DNA of 36,617 nucleotides, taken from NCBI GenBank assembly GCA_944372095.1, contig CALVYG010000012.1, positions 1 to 36,617 of the forward strand, read 5' to 3'. Source of the DNA: an uncultured Clostridia bacterium (GTDB taxonomy: Bacteria > Bacillota > Clostridia > Christensenellales > DTU072). The notes beneath the pieces are model-generated. The model ran no database searches. It was not told where the DNA came from and saw only the letters and a program-made list of their open reading frames with translations. Below are positions 1-7,769 of the stretch, piece by piece (position 1 is the first letter of the stretch; each line of letters opens with the position of its first letter). The translations under genes were made by a program, and so were the position numbers.

Positions 1-128
1 AGCGGCAAAAATGCCGTCAGATTATAATATTCGCCGTATATTATCGCTATCAGCGACGGAAATAAGAACATAAACGCCACTATTCTCAGAATTTTTCCGG
101 TAAAATATATCGTATATCTTACGTTCAT
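1..128 (-). CDS. trkH: Trk-type potassium uptake protein, membrane subunit (N-terminal fragment)
   Basis: Only the first 42 codons and part of the next are present; the gene runs off the left edge. The translation begins MNVRYTIYFTGKILRI and continues into a hydrophobic stretch ending near IAIIYGEYYN. This resembles the first transmembrane helix of TrkH-type K+ channel subunits, whose helices often end in a proline followed by a GE motif. It follows trkA on the same strand with four bases between the trkA stop and this ATG, and a GGAG Shine-Dalgarno lies inside the end of trkA. TrkH forms the ion-conducting pore and TrkA the cytoplasmic gating ring, so the pairing supports the call. Identity rests on a short fragment plus context. 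Confidence 0.75.
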   Translation of the reverse strand, partial: MNVRYTIYFTGKILRIVAFMFLFPSLIAIIYGEYYNLTAFLP

Positions 129-132
129 ACGC

Positions 133-1494
133 CTACTCCACGACCTCGTTGATTCCGTCTACGTCTTTCTGCTTCGTTACGACTATTACCTTATCTCCGT
201 CCGCTATATAATCGTTTCCTCTCGGAATTATTGTTTTCCCGTTTCTTATTATCATCGCTATAAGCGTATCGGGTTTGATTTTCAAATCCTTTATGGGCAT
301 ATTGCTTGCGGAAAACATCTCGTTTACCGTAAATTCCAATACGTATGCGTCGCTTCCTCCCAATGTGAATATTGCATTAAGTTTACTTCCCAAATCTTTC
401 GCCGACTGCAAACCCTTAACAAAATGCAGTATCCTGGTTGCAGCCAATACGTTCTGCGATACTACGCTTCCTATATCCAGTTCTCCCATAACGCTGAACA
501 GATTGTATTCGTCAACCGACACGATAACTTTCGGAACGTTCTTATTTACCGCATACAACCCGGCTATGATATTTTTCTCATTATTTGTCGTAAACGCCAC
601 AAAAGCGTCGCTCTCGGTCAGTCCCTCGTTCCGCATAAGTTCGTAGTCGTCGTCGCTGCCCCGTATAATCATCGCTTTGGGTAACTGTTCGCTTAAATAA
701 CGGCACCTTTCAAAGTCGTTTTCGATTATTGTAACGCTCATCCCCGCCGCAAGAATCTGTTTCGCAAGATAATATGAACTGTTTCCTCCTCCGAGTATCA
801 TTACGCGTTTTATTCTCGTCTGATACATTCCGGTACTTTTCAGATATTTTACTATCCCCGTTACGGTAGACGCTATACTCAGTCTGTCGCCCGGTTCCAA
901 TACGAGATTTCCGGTAGGAATTATTATCTCTCCGTCCCTTTCGACAGCGCATATCTGCACGTCGGGATATGCTTTTCCGTGTTTGGAAGCTATCGAACAT
1001 CCTACGAATTCGCTGTTTTCGGGTAATATCACGTCGATTAGTTCCATTTTTCCGTCCGCAAACAGTTCTACCTGTAATGCCGACGGGAACCTCAGCATCC
1101 TCGCTACTTCCGACGCCGCTTCCTTTTCAGGACTGACAGAGAGGTTCATGTTGAACCTCTCTCTTAAATGTTCTATCTGGTCGTAGTACCTTTCGTTGTT
1201 GTTTATTATAACCGTATGCTGTGCCCCGAGGTCTTTTGCTACCATACAACACAATATGTTCACTTCGTCTATATTCGTACTCGCTATCACCAGGTCGGCT
1301 TTGTCCACTCCGGCTCTTTTCTGTACGTCGTAAGACGCTCCGTTCCCCACTACTCCGGTTATTTCATATTTGTCAAACGCTCTTTTTACTCGTCCCGCGT
1401 CTATGTCTACCACGCAGATGCTGTGCTCGTCGCCTATCAGTTGCTCCACAACCGCCGAACCGATTTTGTCACAGCCTATTACTACTATTCTCAT
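133..1494 (-). CDS. trkA: Trk system potassium uptake protein TrkA
   Basis: The 453-aa protein has the TrkA layout of two RCK_N-RCK_C units, a peripheral NAD(H)/nucleotide-binding gating subunit of the TrkH K+ channel. The first Rossmann fold begins MRIVVIGCDKIG at residue 1, with an acidic residue (VVDID) after beta-2. The second begins around residue 229 at VMILGGGNSSYYLA and has IIENDFERC at the matching beta-2 end. In that second fold the last glycine of GxGxxG is replaced by serine, so its nucleotide binding may differ. RCK_C domains lie at about 140-220 and 375-453; the latter contains KPDTLIAMIIRNGKTIIPRG. Length is typical for TrkA. It begins 10 bp after pckG and is followed by trkH, in an apparent operon. 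The start ATG has an AGAGGA upstream that overlaps the pckG stop. Confidence 0.93.
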   Translation of the reverse strand: MRIVVIGCDKIGSAVVEQLIGDEHSICVVDIDAGRVKRAFDKYEITGVVGNGASYDVQKRAGVDKADLVIASTNIDEVNILCCMVAKDLGAQHTVIINNNERYYDQIEHLRERFNMNLSVSPEKEAASEVARMLRFPSALQVELFADGKMELIDVILPENSEFVGCSIASKHGKAYPDVQICAVERDGEIIIPTGNLVLEPGDRLSIASTVTGIVKYLKSTGMYQTRIKRVMILGGGNSSYYLAKQILAAGMSVTIIENDFERCRYLSEQLPKAMIIRGSDDDYELMRNEGLTESDAFVAFTTNNEKNIIAGLYAVNKNVPKVIVSVDEYNLFSVMGELDIGSVVSQNVLAATRILHFVKGLQSAKDLGSKLNAIFTLGGSDAYVLEFTVNEMFSASNMPIKDLKIKPDTLIAMIIRNGKTIIPRGNDYIADGDKVIVVTKQKDVDGINEVVE

Positions 1495-1504
1495 TATCGA
1501 TTTC

Positions 1505-3283
1505 TTATCCTCTCAGATTGCTTTTCAGTATTCTAAGTTGTTTCCAGAGCTTTTCGGGAAGTTTGTCTCCGAATTTCTTGAAGAATTCCCCTATTTCGTC
1601 CGCTTCTTTTTTCCATGCGTTCATATCCAGACTCAACACGGACTGTAATTTTTCCATATCGAAATCTTCCATTCCTTCGATATTTATGTCTTCCGCTTTC
1701 GGCATATATCCTATCGGCGTTTCTACTGCGTCTACTTCGTTCTCGCAACGGCGGATTATCCAATCGAGTACTCTCATATTATCTCCGAATCCCGGCCATA
1801 TAAAGTTTCCGTTTTCGTCCGTTCTGAACCAGTTTACGTGGAAAATTTTAGGCTGATTGCTCATTCTGCTTCCCATCTTCAACCAATGCGCAAAATAATC
1901 GCACATATTGTATCCACAGAACGGCAGCATTGCCATCGGGTCGCGCCTTACTACTCCGACTTTTCCGGCTGCGGCTGCTGTCGTTTCGCTCGCCATCGTT
2001 GCTCCGATAAATACTCCGTGTTCCCAATCTCTCGCCTGATACACCAGCGGCGCTACCTTCGCTCTTCTTCCTCCGAATACGAACGCGCTTACCGGCACTC
2101 CGCGCGAGTTTTCAAATTCCTTACTTAAACATGGACAATTCTTCGCCGGCGCAGTGAATCTGCTGTTCGGATGCGCTCCTTTTATCGGATTTCCGTTTTC
2201 GTCTTTCATATTTTCGTTCCACGGTCTTCCTTTCCAGTCATAGGCTTTCGTAGGCGCTTCTATCTTGCTTCCTTCCCACCATACCGTATTGTTCTTTGCG
2301 TTGAAACATACGTTTGTAAATATCGTATTCCTTCTCGTCGTTGCCAGTGCGTTCGGATTCGACTTCGCGTTCGTTCCGGGAGCCACTCCGAAAAATCCGT
2401 TTTCGGGATTAACCGCATAAAACGTTCCTTTCTTCTTTCTTAACCACGCTATGTCGTCTCCGACAGTCCATACCTTATATCCTTTTTCCTGATATACCTT
2501 CGGCGGTATCAGCATTGCAAGATTCGTTTTTCCGCACGCGCTCGGAAACGCCGCGCATATGTATTTCGTTTCTCCGTCAGGTTTCTCCACCCCAAGAATG
2601 AGCATATGCTCAGCCATCCAGCCCTGTTTCCAGCCTTGATAACTCGCTATACGCAGTGCAAAACACTTTTTCCCCAGCAGTACGTTTCCGCCGTATCCGC
2701 TGTTTAACGAATATATTACGTTGTCTTCGGGGAATTGGCATATGTATCTCTGTTCCGCATCCAGCGTTACTTTGCTGTGTATTCCTTTTACGAAATCGTC
2801 CCCGCCTTTCAGTTTATCGTATACTTTGTCCGATACCCTCGTCATTATCATCATATTCAGAACTACATAAAGGCTGTCGGTAAGTTCTATTCCGTATTTT
2901 GCGAACGGCGAACCGATTTTACTCATTGAAAACGGGATTACATACATCGTTCTCCCTTTCATTGCGTCTTTTGCTATCGCGTCGAGTTTTGCATACGCTT
3001 CCGACGGCGCCATCCAGTTATTGGTTATTCCCGCGTCCTCTCTGTCCGTTGTGCATATGAACGTACGGTCTTCCACTCTCGCCACGTCGTTTACCGCTGT
3101 GCGGTGATACAGACATCCGGGCATAAGCGAATTGCTTAATTTTATTACCTCACCCGTCGCTATCGCTTCGCATGTCAGCATCTTATGCTGTTCCCTGCTT
3201 CCGTCTACCCATACTACTTCGTCGGGTGAAAACAGTTTACGGTATTTCTCTACAAATTCCAATACGTATTTATTGTCGGTCAT
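1505..3283 (-). CDS. pckG: Phosphoenolpyruvate carboxykinase (GTP)
   Basis: The 592-aa protein matches the GTP-dependent PEPCK family (about 600 aa), which interconverts oxaloacetate + GTP and PEP + CO2 + GDP in the cytoplasm. The P-loop-like kinase-1a motif FPSACGKTN is at residues 246-254, typical of the GTP class; ATP-type enzymes have a different P-loop context. The kinase-2 segment VGDDIAW follows at 274-280. The N-terminal substrate-binding segment RTAVNDVARVEDRTFICT is at about 61-78. A GGAGG site sits 5 nt before the ATG. It lies 30 bp downstream of the oxidoreductase gamma subunit and 10 bp upstream of trkA with no visible terminator, so it is probably cotranscribed. The pairing suggests control of the OAA/PEP node alongside ferredoxin-linked 2-oxoacid metabolism; the direction of flux cannot be read from sequence. 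Confidence 0.96.
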   Translation of the reverse strand: MTDNKYVLEFVEKYRKLFSPDEVVWVDGSREQHKMLTCEAIATGEVIKLSNSLMPGCLYHRTAVNDVARVEDRTFICTTDREDAGITNNWMAPSEAYAKLDAIAKDAMKGRTMYVIPFSMSKIGSPFAKYGIELTDSLYVVLNMMIMTRVSDKVYDKLKGGDDFVKGIHSKVTLDAEQRYICQFPEDNVIYSLNSGYGGNVLLGKKCFALRIASYQGWKQGWMAEHMLILGVEKPDGETKYICAAFPSACGKTNLAMLIPPKVYQEKGYKVWTVGDDIAWLRKKKGTFYAVNPENGFFGVAPGTNAKSNPNALATTRRNTIFTNVCFNAKNNTVWWEGSKIEAPTKAYDWKGRPWNENMKDENGNPIKGAHPNSRFTAPAKNCPCLSKEFENSRGVPVSAFVFGGRRAKVAPLVYQARDWEHGVFIGATMASETTAAAAGKVGVVRRDPMAMLPFCGYNMCDYFAHWLKMGSRMSNQPKIFHVNWFRTDENGNFIWPGFGDNMRVLDWIIRRCENEVDAVETPIGYMPKAEDINIEGMEDFDMEKLQSVLSLDMNAWKKEADEIGEFFKKFGDKLPEKLWKQLRILKSNLRG

Positions 3284-3313
3284 TCTGTCCTCCGTTTGTT
3301 TTTTATTTTATTT

Positions 3314-3844
3314 TTATTCCAGATTGTATCCCATTTCAAACGCTTTTATGTTTGCCGGAATTACTTTGGGTTTTTTTGCAAATTTCTTCTCTATTACGGC
3401 TTTCATTACCTCAGGCGTAAAATCGCCGCTCATTTTCGTATAGGCTCCCAGTACCACTATGTTTGCCGTTCTTACGTTTCCGGCTTCCACCGCAAGGTCG
3501 TTCGCGTTTATATATACCGCTTTTACGTCCTCCCTCTGTACTTTCGTATCTATCAGCGAACTGTTTACTATTATCGTTCCGCCTTTTCTGACTTTATTTT
3601 CAAATTTCGCCAGACTGGGCTTATTCATTGCAATAAGCATGTCGGGAACGGCTATAATCGGACTGGCAACCGGTTTATCGCTTACAACTACGCTGCAATT
3701 ACTCGTGCCTCCGCGCATTTCCGGTCCGTATGACGGCAAAAACGTCACTTCTTTTCCGTCGTGTATCGACGCATACGCTATAAACATTCCGAGGCTCTGA
3801 ACTCCCTGTCCGCCGAATCCGGCTATTATTATCTTGTTTTCCAT
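3314..3844 (-). CDS. 2-oxoacid:ferredoxin oxidoreductase, gamma subunit (Kor/Vor type)
   Basis: The 176-aa protein begins MENKIIIAGFGGQGVQS. The glycine-rich GFGGQG at residues 9-14 is the hallmark of the gamma domain of pyruvate/2-oxoacid ferredoxin oxidoreductases (POR_gamma family), which takes part in CoA binding. The segment SYGPEMRGGTSNCSVVVSD, about residues 45-63, is also typical. An upstream in-frame start would give 211 aa, but the ATG at 3844 is preferred: it overlaps the beta-subunit stop as TAATG, and the family starts at the GxGGQG strand. Gene order D-A-B-C matches the four-subunit Kor/Vor operons of anaerobes. Whether the substrate is 2-oxoglutarate or a branched-chain 2-oxoacid cannot be settled by reading. 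Confidence 0.92.
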   Translation of the reverse strand: MENKIIIAGFGGQGVQSLGMFIAYASIHDGKEVTFLPSYGPEMRGGTSNCSVVVSDKPVASPIIAVPDMLIAMNKPSLAKFENKVRKGGTIIVNSSLIDTKVQREDVKAVYINANDLAVEAGNVRTANIVVLGAYTKMSGDFTPEVMKAVIEKKFAKKPKVIPANIKAFEMGYNLE

Positions 3845-4584
3845 TACTCGGTTACCTCCTTGAACACTCCCAGAGGATAAAAATTCTGCATATCGGTTTT
3901 TACGAACGCCAATGCCTGTTCGGGCGTCATTCCCCAGTTCGTAGGACACGACGACAGTATTTCTATAAAACTGAATCCTCTGTTCTCTACCTGATGCGTA
4001 AACGCCTTTTTTATCGCCTTTTTCGCCATTCTTACATGCGCAGCGTCATATAGCGCCACCCTTTCTATGTAACTCGGACCCGTCAGCGTTGCCAACAATT
4101 CGCACATCTTTATCGGATTTCCGTTCTTTTCCGCATCTCTTCCGTATATACACGTCGTTGCTTTTTCCCCGATAAGCGTGGTCGGCGCCATTTGTCCGCC
4201 GGTCATTCCGTAAATTGTATTGTTTATGAATATTACGGTTATTTTTTCTCCTCTTGCCGCCGCATGCACGATTTCCGCCATTCCGATACTGGCAAGGTCG
4301 CCGTCGCCTTGATACGCAAACACTATGTTCTGCGGCGTGACTCTCTTTATTCCCGTCGCTACCGCCGGCGCTCTTCCGTGCGCCGCTTCCTGCATATCGC
4401 AGTTGAAATAGTTATACGCAAATACCGCGCACCCTACCGGGGCTACTCCTACAACGTGTCCTTCCGCTCCTATTTCTTCCAATACTTCCGCCACCAGTCT
4501 GTGCGCTATTCCGTGGGTACATCCCGGACAATAATGCAACGGTGCGTCGGTCAGCATCTTTGTCTTTTCAAATACTACCGCCAT
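3844..4584 (-). CDS. 2-oxoacid:ferredoxin oxidoreductase, beta subunit (TPP-binding)
   Basis: The 246-aa protein carries the thiamine pyrophosphate site of a 2-oxoacid:ferredoxin oxidoreductase. CPGC is at residues 19-22. The TPP/Mg motif begins GDGD at 93-96 and closes with NN at 121-122, followed by YGMTGGQ at 125-131, as in KorB/VorA proteins. The beta subunit catalyses oxidative decarboxylation of a 2-oxoacid and passes electrons to ferredoxin. It is shorter than beta subunits with extra cluster domains, which fits the four-subunit type with a separate ferredoxin. An AAGGAGG Shine-Dalgarno lies inside the last codons of the alpha gene, and the stop overlaps the gamma start, suggesting translational coupling. 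Confidence 0.94.
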   Translation of the reverse strand: MAVVFEKTKMLTDAPLHYCPGCTHGIAHRLVAEVLEEIGAEGHVVGVAPVGCAVFAYNYFNCDMQEAAHGRAPAVATGIKRVTPQNIVFAYQGDGDLASIGMAEIVHAAARGEKITVIFINNTIYGMTGGQMAPTTLIGEKATTCIYGRDAEKNGNPIKMCELLATLTGPSYIERVALYDAAHVRMAKKAIKKAFTHQVENRGFSFIEILSSCPTNWGMTPEQALAFVKTDMQNFYPLGVFKEVTE

Positions 4585-4587
4585 CTT

Positions 4588-5643
4588 TTACGCCTCCTTT
4601 GTCACATACGCCACTATATCTTCGGGAGACATTACGTTTCCTCCGTTCCTTCCGAAGAATTTTACCGGCTTTTTGCCTTCCGTAGCAAGCTTTACGTCCT
4701 CTATCATCTGTCCTACGCTCAGTTCCACGCATACAAATTCTTTCACGCTTGCCTTTTCCGCAAGGTCTTTATAAGCTTTATTCGGGAACGGATATACCGT
4801 TATCGGTCTTATCAACCCTACTTTCATTCCGTTCGCTCTCATTATGTTTACCGCGCTCTTTGCTATTCTCGCTACCGTCCCGTATGCAGTAAGCACTATT
4901 TCCGCGTCTTCCGTCATATATTCTTCATATCGCGTTTCGTTCTTTGCTATTTCCTCGTATACGGTAAGCATATAATTGTTGTGCGCTTCCAAATCGTCGG
5001 GATTTATCAATAGCGAATTGATTATTCTGCGGTCTTTTCCCTTTCCCGTTCCGTCGGTTGCCCACTCTTTTTTCGGCAAATTGCTCAAATCTTTCATCGG
5101 CGGCAATTCTACCGGTTCCATAATCTGTCCCAGCATTCCGTCGCCGAGTATCATTACGGGCACTCTGTATTTATCCGCAACGTCAAACGCTTCGTACATT
5201 ATGTTAACGCATTCCTGGACGCTGCTCGGTCCGTATACTATCATATGATAATCGCCGTGTCCGCCGCCTTTTGTCGCCTGGAAATAATCTCCCTGCGCAG
5301 GCTGAATTCCTCCGAGTCCCGGACCTCCTCTTACCATATTTACTATTACGCACGGAACCTGTGCACAGCATATGTAGCTTATTCCTTCCTGCATTAAACT
5401 TATTCCGGGACTTGACGAACTCGTCATTGCTCTCGCTCCCGCTCCGCAGGCTCCGTACAGCATATTTATCGACGCCACTTCGCTTTCTGCCTGTACAAAC
5501 GTTCCTCCCACTTCGAACAGCCGCCAACTCATATATTCGGGTATTTCGTTCTGCGGCGTTATCGGATATCCGAAAAACGCTCTGCACCCGCCGCGGATTG
5601 CGGCCTCTGCTATTGCCTCGTTTCCTTTCATCAATTCTTTCAT
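4588..5643 (-). CDS. 2-oxoacid:ferredoxin oxidoreductase, alpha subunit (VorB/KorA-like)
   Basis: The 351-aa protein matches the alpha (POR_N plus C-terminal) subunit of 2-oxoacid:ferredoxin oxidoreductases, often annotated VorB or KorA. Visible marks are GCRAFFGYPITPQNEIPEYM at about residues 19-38, a glycine-rich TSSSSPGISLMQEGISY segment near 74-90, and VRGGPGLGGIQPAQGDYFQA near 104-123. It also has a C-terminal transketolase-like half (VGLIRPITVYPFPNKAY). A strong AAGGAGG site precedes the ATG. It is the second gene after the ferredoxin in the minus-strand operon, 3 bp before the beta subunit. VorB-like annotation (3-methyl-2-oxobutanoate) is common for this subclass in Clostridia, but 2-oxoglutarate is an equal possibility. 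Confidence 0.94.
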   Translation of the reverse strand: MKELMKGNEAIAEAAIRGGCRAFFGYPITPQNEIPEYMSWRLFEVGGTFVQAESEVASINMLYGACGAGARAMTSSSSPGISLMQEGISYICCAQVPCVIVNMVRGGPGLGGIQPAQGDYFQATKGGGHGDYHMIVYGPSSVQECVNIMYEAFDVADKYRVPVMILGDGMLGQIMEPVELPPMKDLSNLPKKEWATDGTGKGKDRRIINSLLINPDDLEAHNNYMLTVYEEIAKNETRYEEYMTEDAEIVLTAYGTVARIAKSAVNIMRANGMKVGLIRPITVYPFPNKAYKDLAEKASVKEFVCVELSVGQMIEDVKLATEGKKPVKFFGRNGGNVMSPEDIVAYVTKEA

Positions 5644-5683
5644 TCTCTATCCTCCTTCGGGGCGTCAGTTTTTCACTGCTCCC

Positions 5684-5887
5684 TTACTTCTCCACACTTA
5701 TTACGCAATCCGGACACATCATTGCACACGACGCGCATCCTATACACGCTTTCATATCCGTGATTTCCACGACAAAATATCCGTTTTTATTGCTCGTTCC
5801 GGAGATTTGCAACAATTTCTTCGGACAGGACAAAACACACAGACCGCAGCCTTTGCAGCTCTCTTTTTTTATTGTGATTTTTGCCAT
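5684..5887 (-). CDS. 2x[4Fe-4S] ferredoxin, delta subunit of the 2-oxoacid oxidoreductase
   Basis: This 67-aa ferredoxin has two complete CxxCxxCxxxCP cluster motifs: Cys11, 14, 17 and 21, and Cys48, 51, 54 and 58. Each can ligate a [4Fe-4S] cluster, as in bacterial 8Fe ferredoxins and the delta (KorD/VorD) subunits of four-subunit 2-oxoacid oxidoreductases. About 26 residues separate the two motifs, longer than in free clostridial ferredoxins (about 55 aa in all) and typical of the delta-subunit type. It is the promoter-proximal gene of the minus-strand operon, with GAGGAG in good position before the ATG. It likely relays electrons from the TPP/beta active site to soluble ferredoxin. Confidence 0.93.
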   Translation of the reverse strand: MAKITIKKESCKGCGLCVLSCPKKLLQISGTSNKNGYFVVEITDMKACIGCASCAMMCPDCVISVEK

Positions 5888-5931
5888 ACTTCTTACTCCT
5901 CGTCTGTTTCTTTTATATTTAATTGTATTTT

Positions 5932-5960
5932 ATTATACTAATTACATATCCTTTTGTAAA
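5932..5960 (-). promoter_or_regulatory. Sigma-A-type promoter of the oxidoreductase-pckG-trk operon
   Basis: Read on the minus strand, TTTACA (5960-5955) and TATAAT (5937-5932) are separated by exactly 17 bp. The predicted start of transcription is about 35-40 nt upstream of the ferredoxin ATG at 5887. No other promoter or terminator stands out down to trkH, so this is probably the promoter of the whole operon. Confidence 0.85.
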
Positions 5961-6163
5961 GCAATTTCGCTTCATACTCTCCTTCCTTACCCGCTTCAAC
6001 TCTTATTTTACACCTGTTTCAATTCTTATTCTACCGTTTTTACGCTTGCATGACCGTTCCGTGTATTTTCGTTTTTTCAACTTTCTTTCCTTTTTCACCG
6101 TAACAATTTTGAAAAATCCGTCATCACCGTTACCCTTTTTTTCGGCTTTTTTTCAAGTCTGTG

Positions 6164-6169
6164 TATAAT
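6164..6169 (+). promoter_or_regulatory. Possible -10 element for the DUF1614-like gene
   Basis: A perfect TATAAT lies 41 nt upstream of the ATG at 6211 and its AAGGAG site. The sequence 17 bp upstream (TTCGGC) matches the -35 consensus poorly, so this may be a weak or activator-dependent promoter, or chance. Confidence 0.3.
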
Positions 6170-6210
6170 TTTCACTCTTTTCTTCATTCTAAACGTAAGG
6201 AGAATTGAAA

Positions 6211-6813
6211 ATGATTGGTTCAGTTATACTTGTAATTTTGGGAGTAATGGCTCTCATCGGTATAGGCAATAACGCAGTAAAGGATTTCGGGGTTCCCGTT
6301 ATCGCTCTCGTACTCGTTTTTGCCGCCATCGTCGGGTTGAATTTCCTTCCCGTCGTAACCTGGGGTAATTTTTCGTTCAGCTTGGGCGCTGCTCTTCTGT
6401 TCGTCGTTACCTTTGCTTTATGGCTCTTCCGCGGTTCGGTCAAAAACCGTATAGTCTGCCTTCTCGTCGCCATTGTGCTCGCAGGAGCTCTTTACGGCGC
6501 TACGAGACTCGCGGCTTTCTACGGCTCCGAACTCTGGTCTTCGGTCAATATTTATTACGCGCTTATGGTCGGCTTTATCGCTTTCCTTATTACGCGTAAC
6601 GCCAAATACGGGTTTATCGCCGGCGTCCTTTCCGTTATGGCGGCGACGCTTCTTACTCAAATCGGCGGTCCCGTTTCTTTGGATGCGGCTTATACGCCTG
6701 CCGTCATTGCCGGCGGACTGGGCGTTGTGCTTTACAGCCTTGTCGCAGGCCTTATGCCTCACAAACCGAGTAAAATGAGCTACTACTTCGAAACAGGCAG
6801 AATGTCCGACTGA
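6211..6813 (+). CDS. Polytopic membrane protein, DUF1614-like
   Basis: The 200-aa protein is almost entirely hydrophobic, with about seven predicted transmembrane helices and short loops. The pattern resembles DUF1614 proteins: a conserved FSFSLGAALL-type second block, then a segment with GFIAFLITRNAKYGFIAGVLSV, then a glycine-rich last helix (AVIAGGLGVVLYSLVAG). The function of DUF1614 is not known. An in-frame TTG six bases upstream would add two residues, but AAGGAG at 6197-6202 is spaced correctly (8 nt) for the ATG at 6211. It is transcribed alone and ends at a tandem hairpin terminator before the SpoIVFB-like gene. The DUF assignment is from pattern memory and moderately sure. Confidence 0.6.
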   Translation: MIGSVILVILGVMALIGIGNNAVKDFGVPVIALVLVFAAIVGLNFLPVVTWGNFSFSLGAALLFVVTFALWLFRGSVKNRIVCLLVAIVLAGALYGATRLAAFYGSELWSSVNIYYALMVGFIAFLITRNAKYGFIAGVLSVMAATLLTQIGGPVSLDAAYTPAVIAGGLGVVLYSLVAGLMPHKPSKMSYYFETGRMSD

Positions 6814-6848
6814 TTTCCGCCCTGTTATGACCCCCGCTTTGAACGGCT

Positions 6849-6897
6849 GCTCTTTTTGAAGAGCTTTCTTCCCCGCTTCATCGCGGGGTCTTTTTTT
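6849..6897 (+). terminator. Tandem rho-independent terminator after the DUF1614-like gene
   Basis: There are two hairpins in series. GCTCTT-(4 nt)-AAGAGC at 6849-6864 is followed by TTTCTT. Then CCCCGC-(6 nt)-GCGGGG at 6871-6888 is followed by TCTTTTTTT. The second is a strong intrinsic terminator on the plus strand. Confidence 0.9.
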
Positions 6898-6938
6898 ATA
6901 CCCTTCATATATTTTTATCCTTTTTCATAATATTTACA

Positions 6939-7769
6939 GTGAAAAATTTTCGCCTTCATCCCCTTTTTATCGTTCTCTGTATTTTTTCTGTAGTTTCGGG
7001 GAACTTCTTTCAGTTCCTTAACATAATTATTGCGCTTTTTATTCACGAACTCGCTCATTTCCTGACCGCAAAAAAACGCGGATTCGTTCCGGACGGATTT
7101 TGCCTCACTCCTTTCGGCGCGTCTATGTCGTTTCAATCCGGATTGTTGGACAAAGACGAATTCTTTGTCACAGTTTCCGGTCCCGCGGCGAACATCCTTT
7201 CCTGCCTCTTTTGCTCCGCTTTATGGTGGTTCTTCCCCGCTTCTTATCATTTTTCTCTTCTGTTTTTCAAAGCATCTTTCGCTCTCGCCGTTTTTAATCT
7301 CACACCCGTTTTCCCTTTCGACGGAGGACGAATTTTGCTATCCCTTTCAAAAAACAAACTGAGGTTCCTTAAAGTAAATCGCATTTTCGGATTTGTCATA
7401 GCTTCCCTTTTCTTAATTTCGGGCGTTTTGGCCGCTGTTTACGGCTACGGTCCGCTTTTGATTTTCGCTTCCGCAATTGTTTTCTGGTCGTGCTTATTTG
7501 AAGCCCCGAAAGAACGCTACCGCGTGATTTTTTCTTCACACGGGGTTTTCTCTTCGCCTTTTGCGCCCTACGAAATACGCAACGTCTACGTTGACGGAAG
7601 AGCAAAACTCGGTGAACTTATTAAATTCGTTTCAAAAAAAGGCGTCAGATACCGCGTTGTCGTAAAACTCGATAATAAAGAGGTCCTCTTATCGCAAGAG
7701 AACCTCGAAAAACTTTTTTATAAAAACCGTAACCTCTCGCTTTCCGAGGCTATTTCCACCTTGTTCTGA
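6939..7769 (+). CDS. SpoIVFB-like site-2 protease (M50B intramembrane metalloprotease)
   Basis: The 276-aa membrane protein has the zinc motif HELAH at residues 36-40, inside a hydrophobic helix. The second site NLTPVFPFDGG at 120-130 supplies the third zinc ligand, Asp128. GPAANIL at 81-87 is the usual M50 loop. The N-terminal KNFRLHPLF and overall length match SpoIVFB (about 288 aa), including a roughly 80-residue cytoplasmic C-terminal part that ends in a CBS-like strand-helix pattern. SpoIVFB cleaves pro-sigma-K during sporulation; here neither SpoIVFA nor sigma-K is in view, so the substrate is unknown. The start is GTG with no Shine-Dalgarno, and a CATAAT ends 7 nt before it. The last 20 bp overlap the convergent giant gene. 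Confidence 0.85.
   Translation: MKNFRLHPLFIVLCIFSVVSGNFFQFLNIIIALFIHELAHFLTAKKRGFVPDGFCLTPFGASMSFQSGLLDKDEFFVTVSGPAANILSCLFCSALWWFFPASYHFSLLFFKASFALAVFNLTPVFPFDGGRILLSLSKNKLRFLKVNRIFGFVIASLFLISGVLAAVYGYGPLLIFASAIVFWSCLFEAPKERYRVIFSSHGVFSSPFAPYEIRNVYVDGRAKLGELIKFVSKKGVRYRVVVKLDNKEVLLSQENLEKLFYKNRNLSLSEAISTLF

Larger units (their letters stand above)
5888..6210. other. Divergent intergenic region between the ferredoxin and the DUF1614-like gene
   Basis: This 323-bp stretch is pyrimidine-rich on the plus strand and has no convincing coding ORF. It holds the minus-strand promoter at 5932-5960 and a TATAAT at 6164-6169 that could be the -10 for the rightward gene, though no good -35 lies 16-18 bp upstream of it. 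I see no riboswitch-like or strongly paired structure. Confidence 0.6.

Noticed and set aside
4192..5013. Long plus-strand open frame opposite the oxidoreductase alpha and beta genes
   Set aside because: It runs antisense to two clearly conserved subunits, is rich in Tyr/Arg/His of no recognisable family, and has no Shine-Dalgarno.
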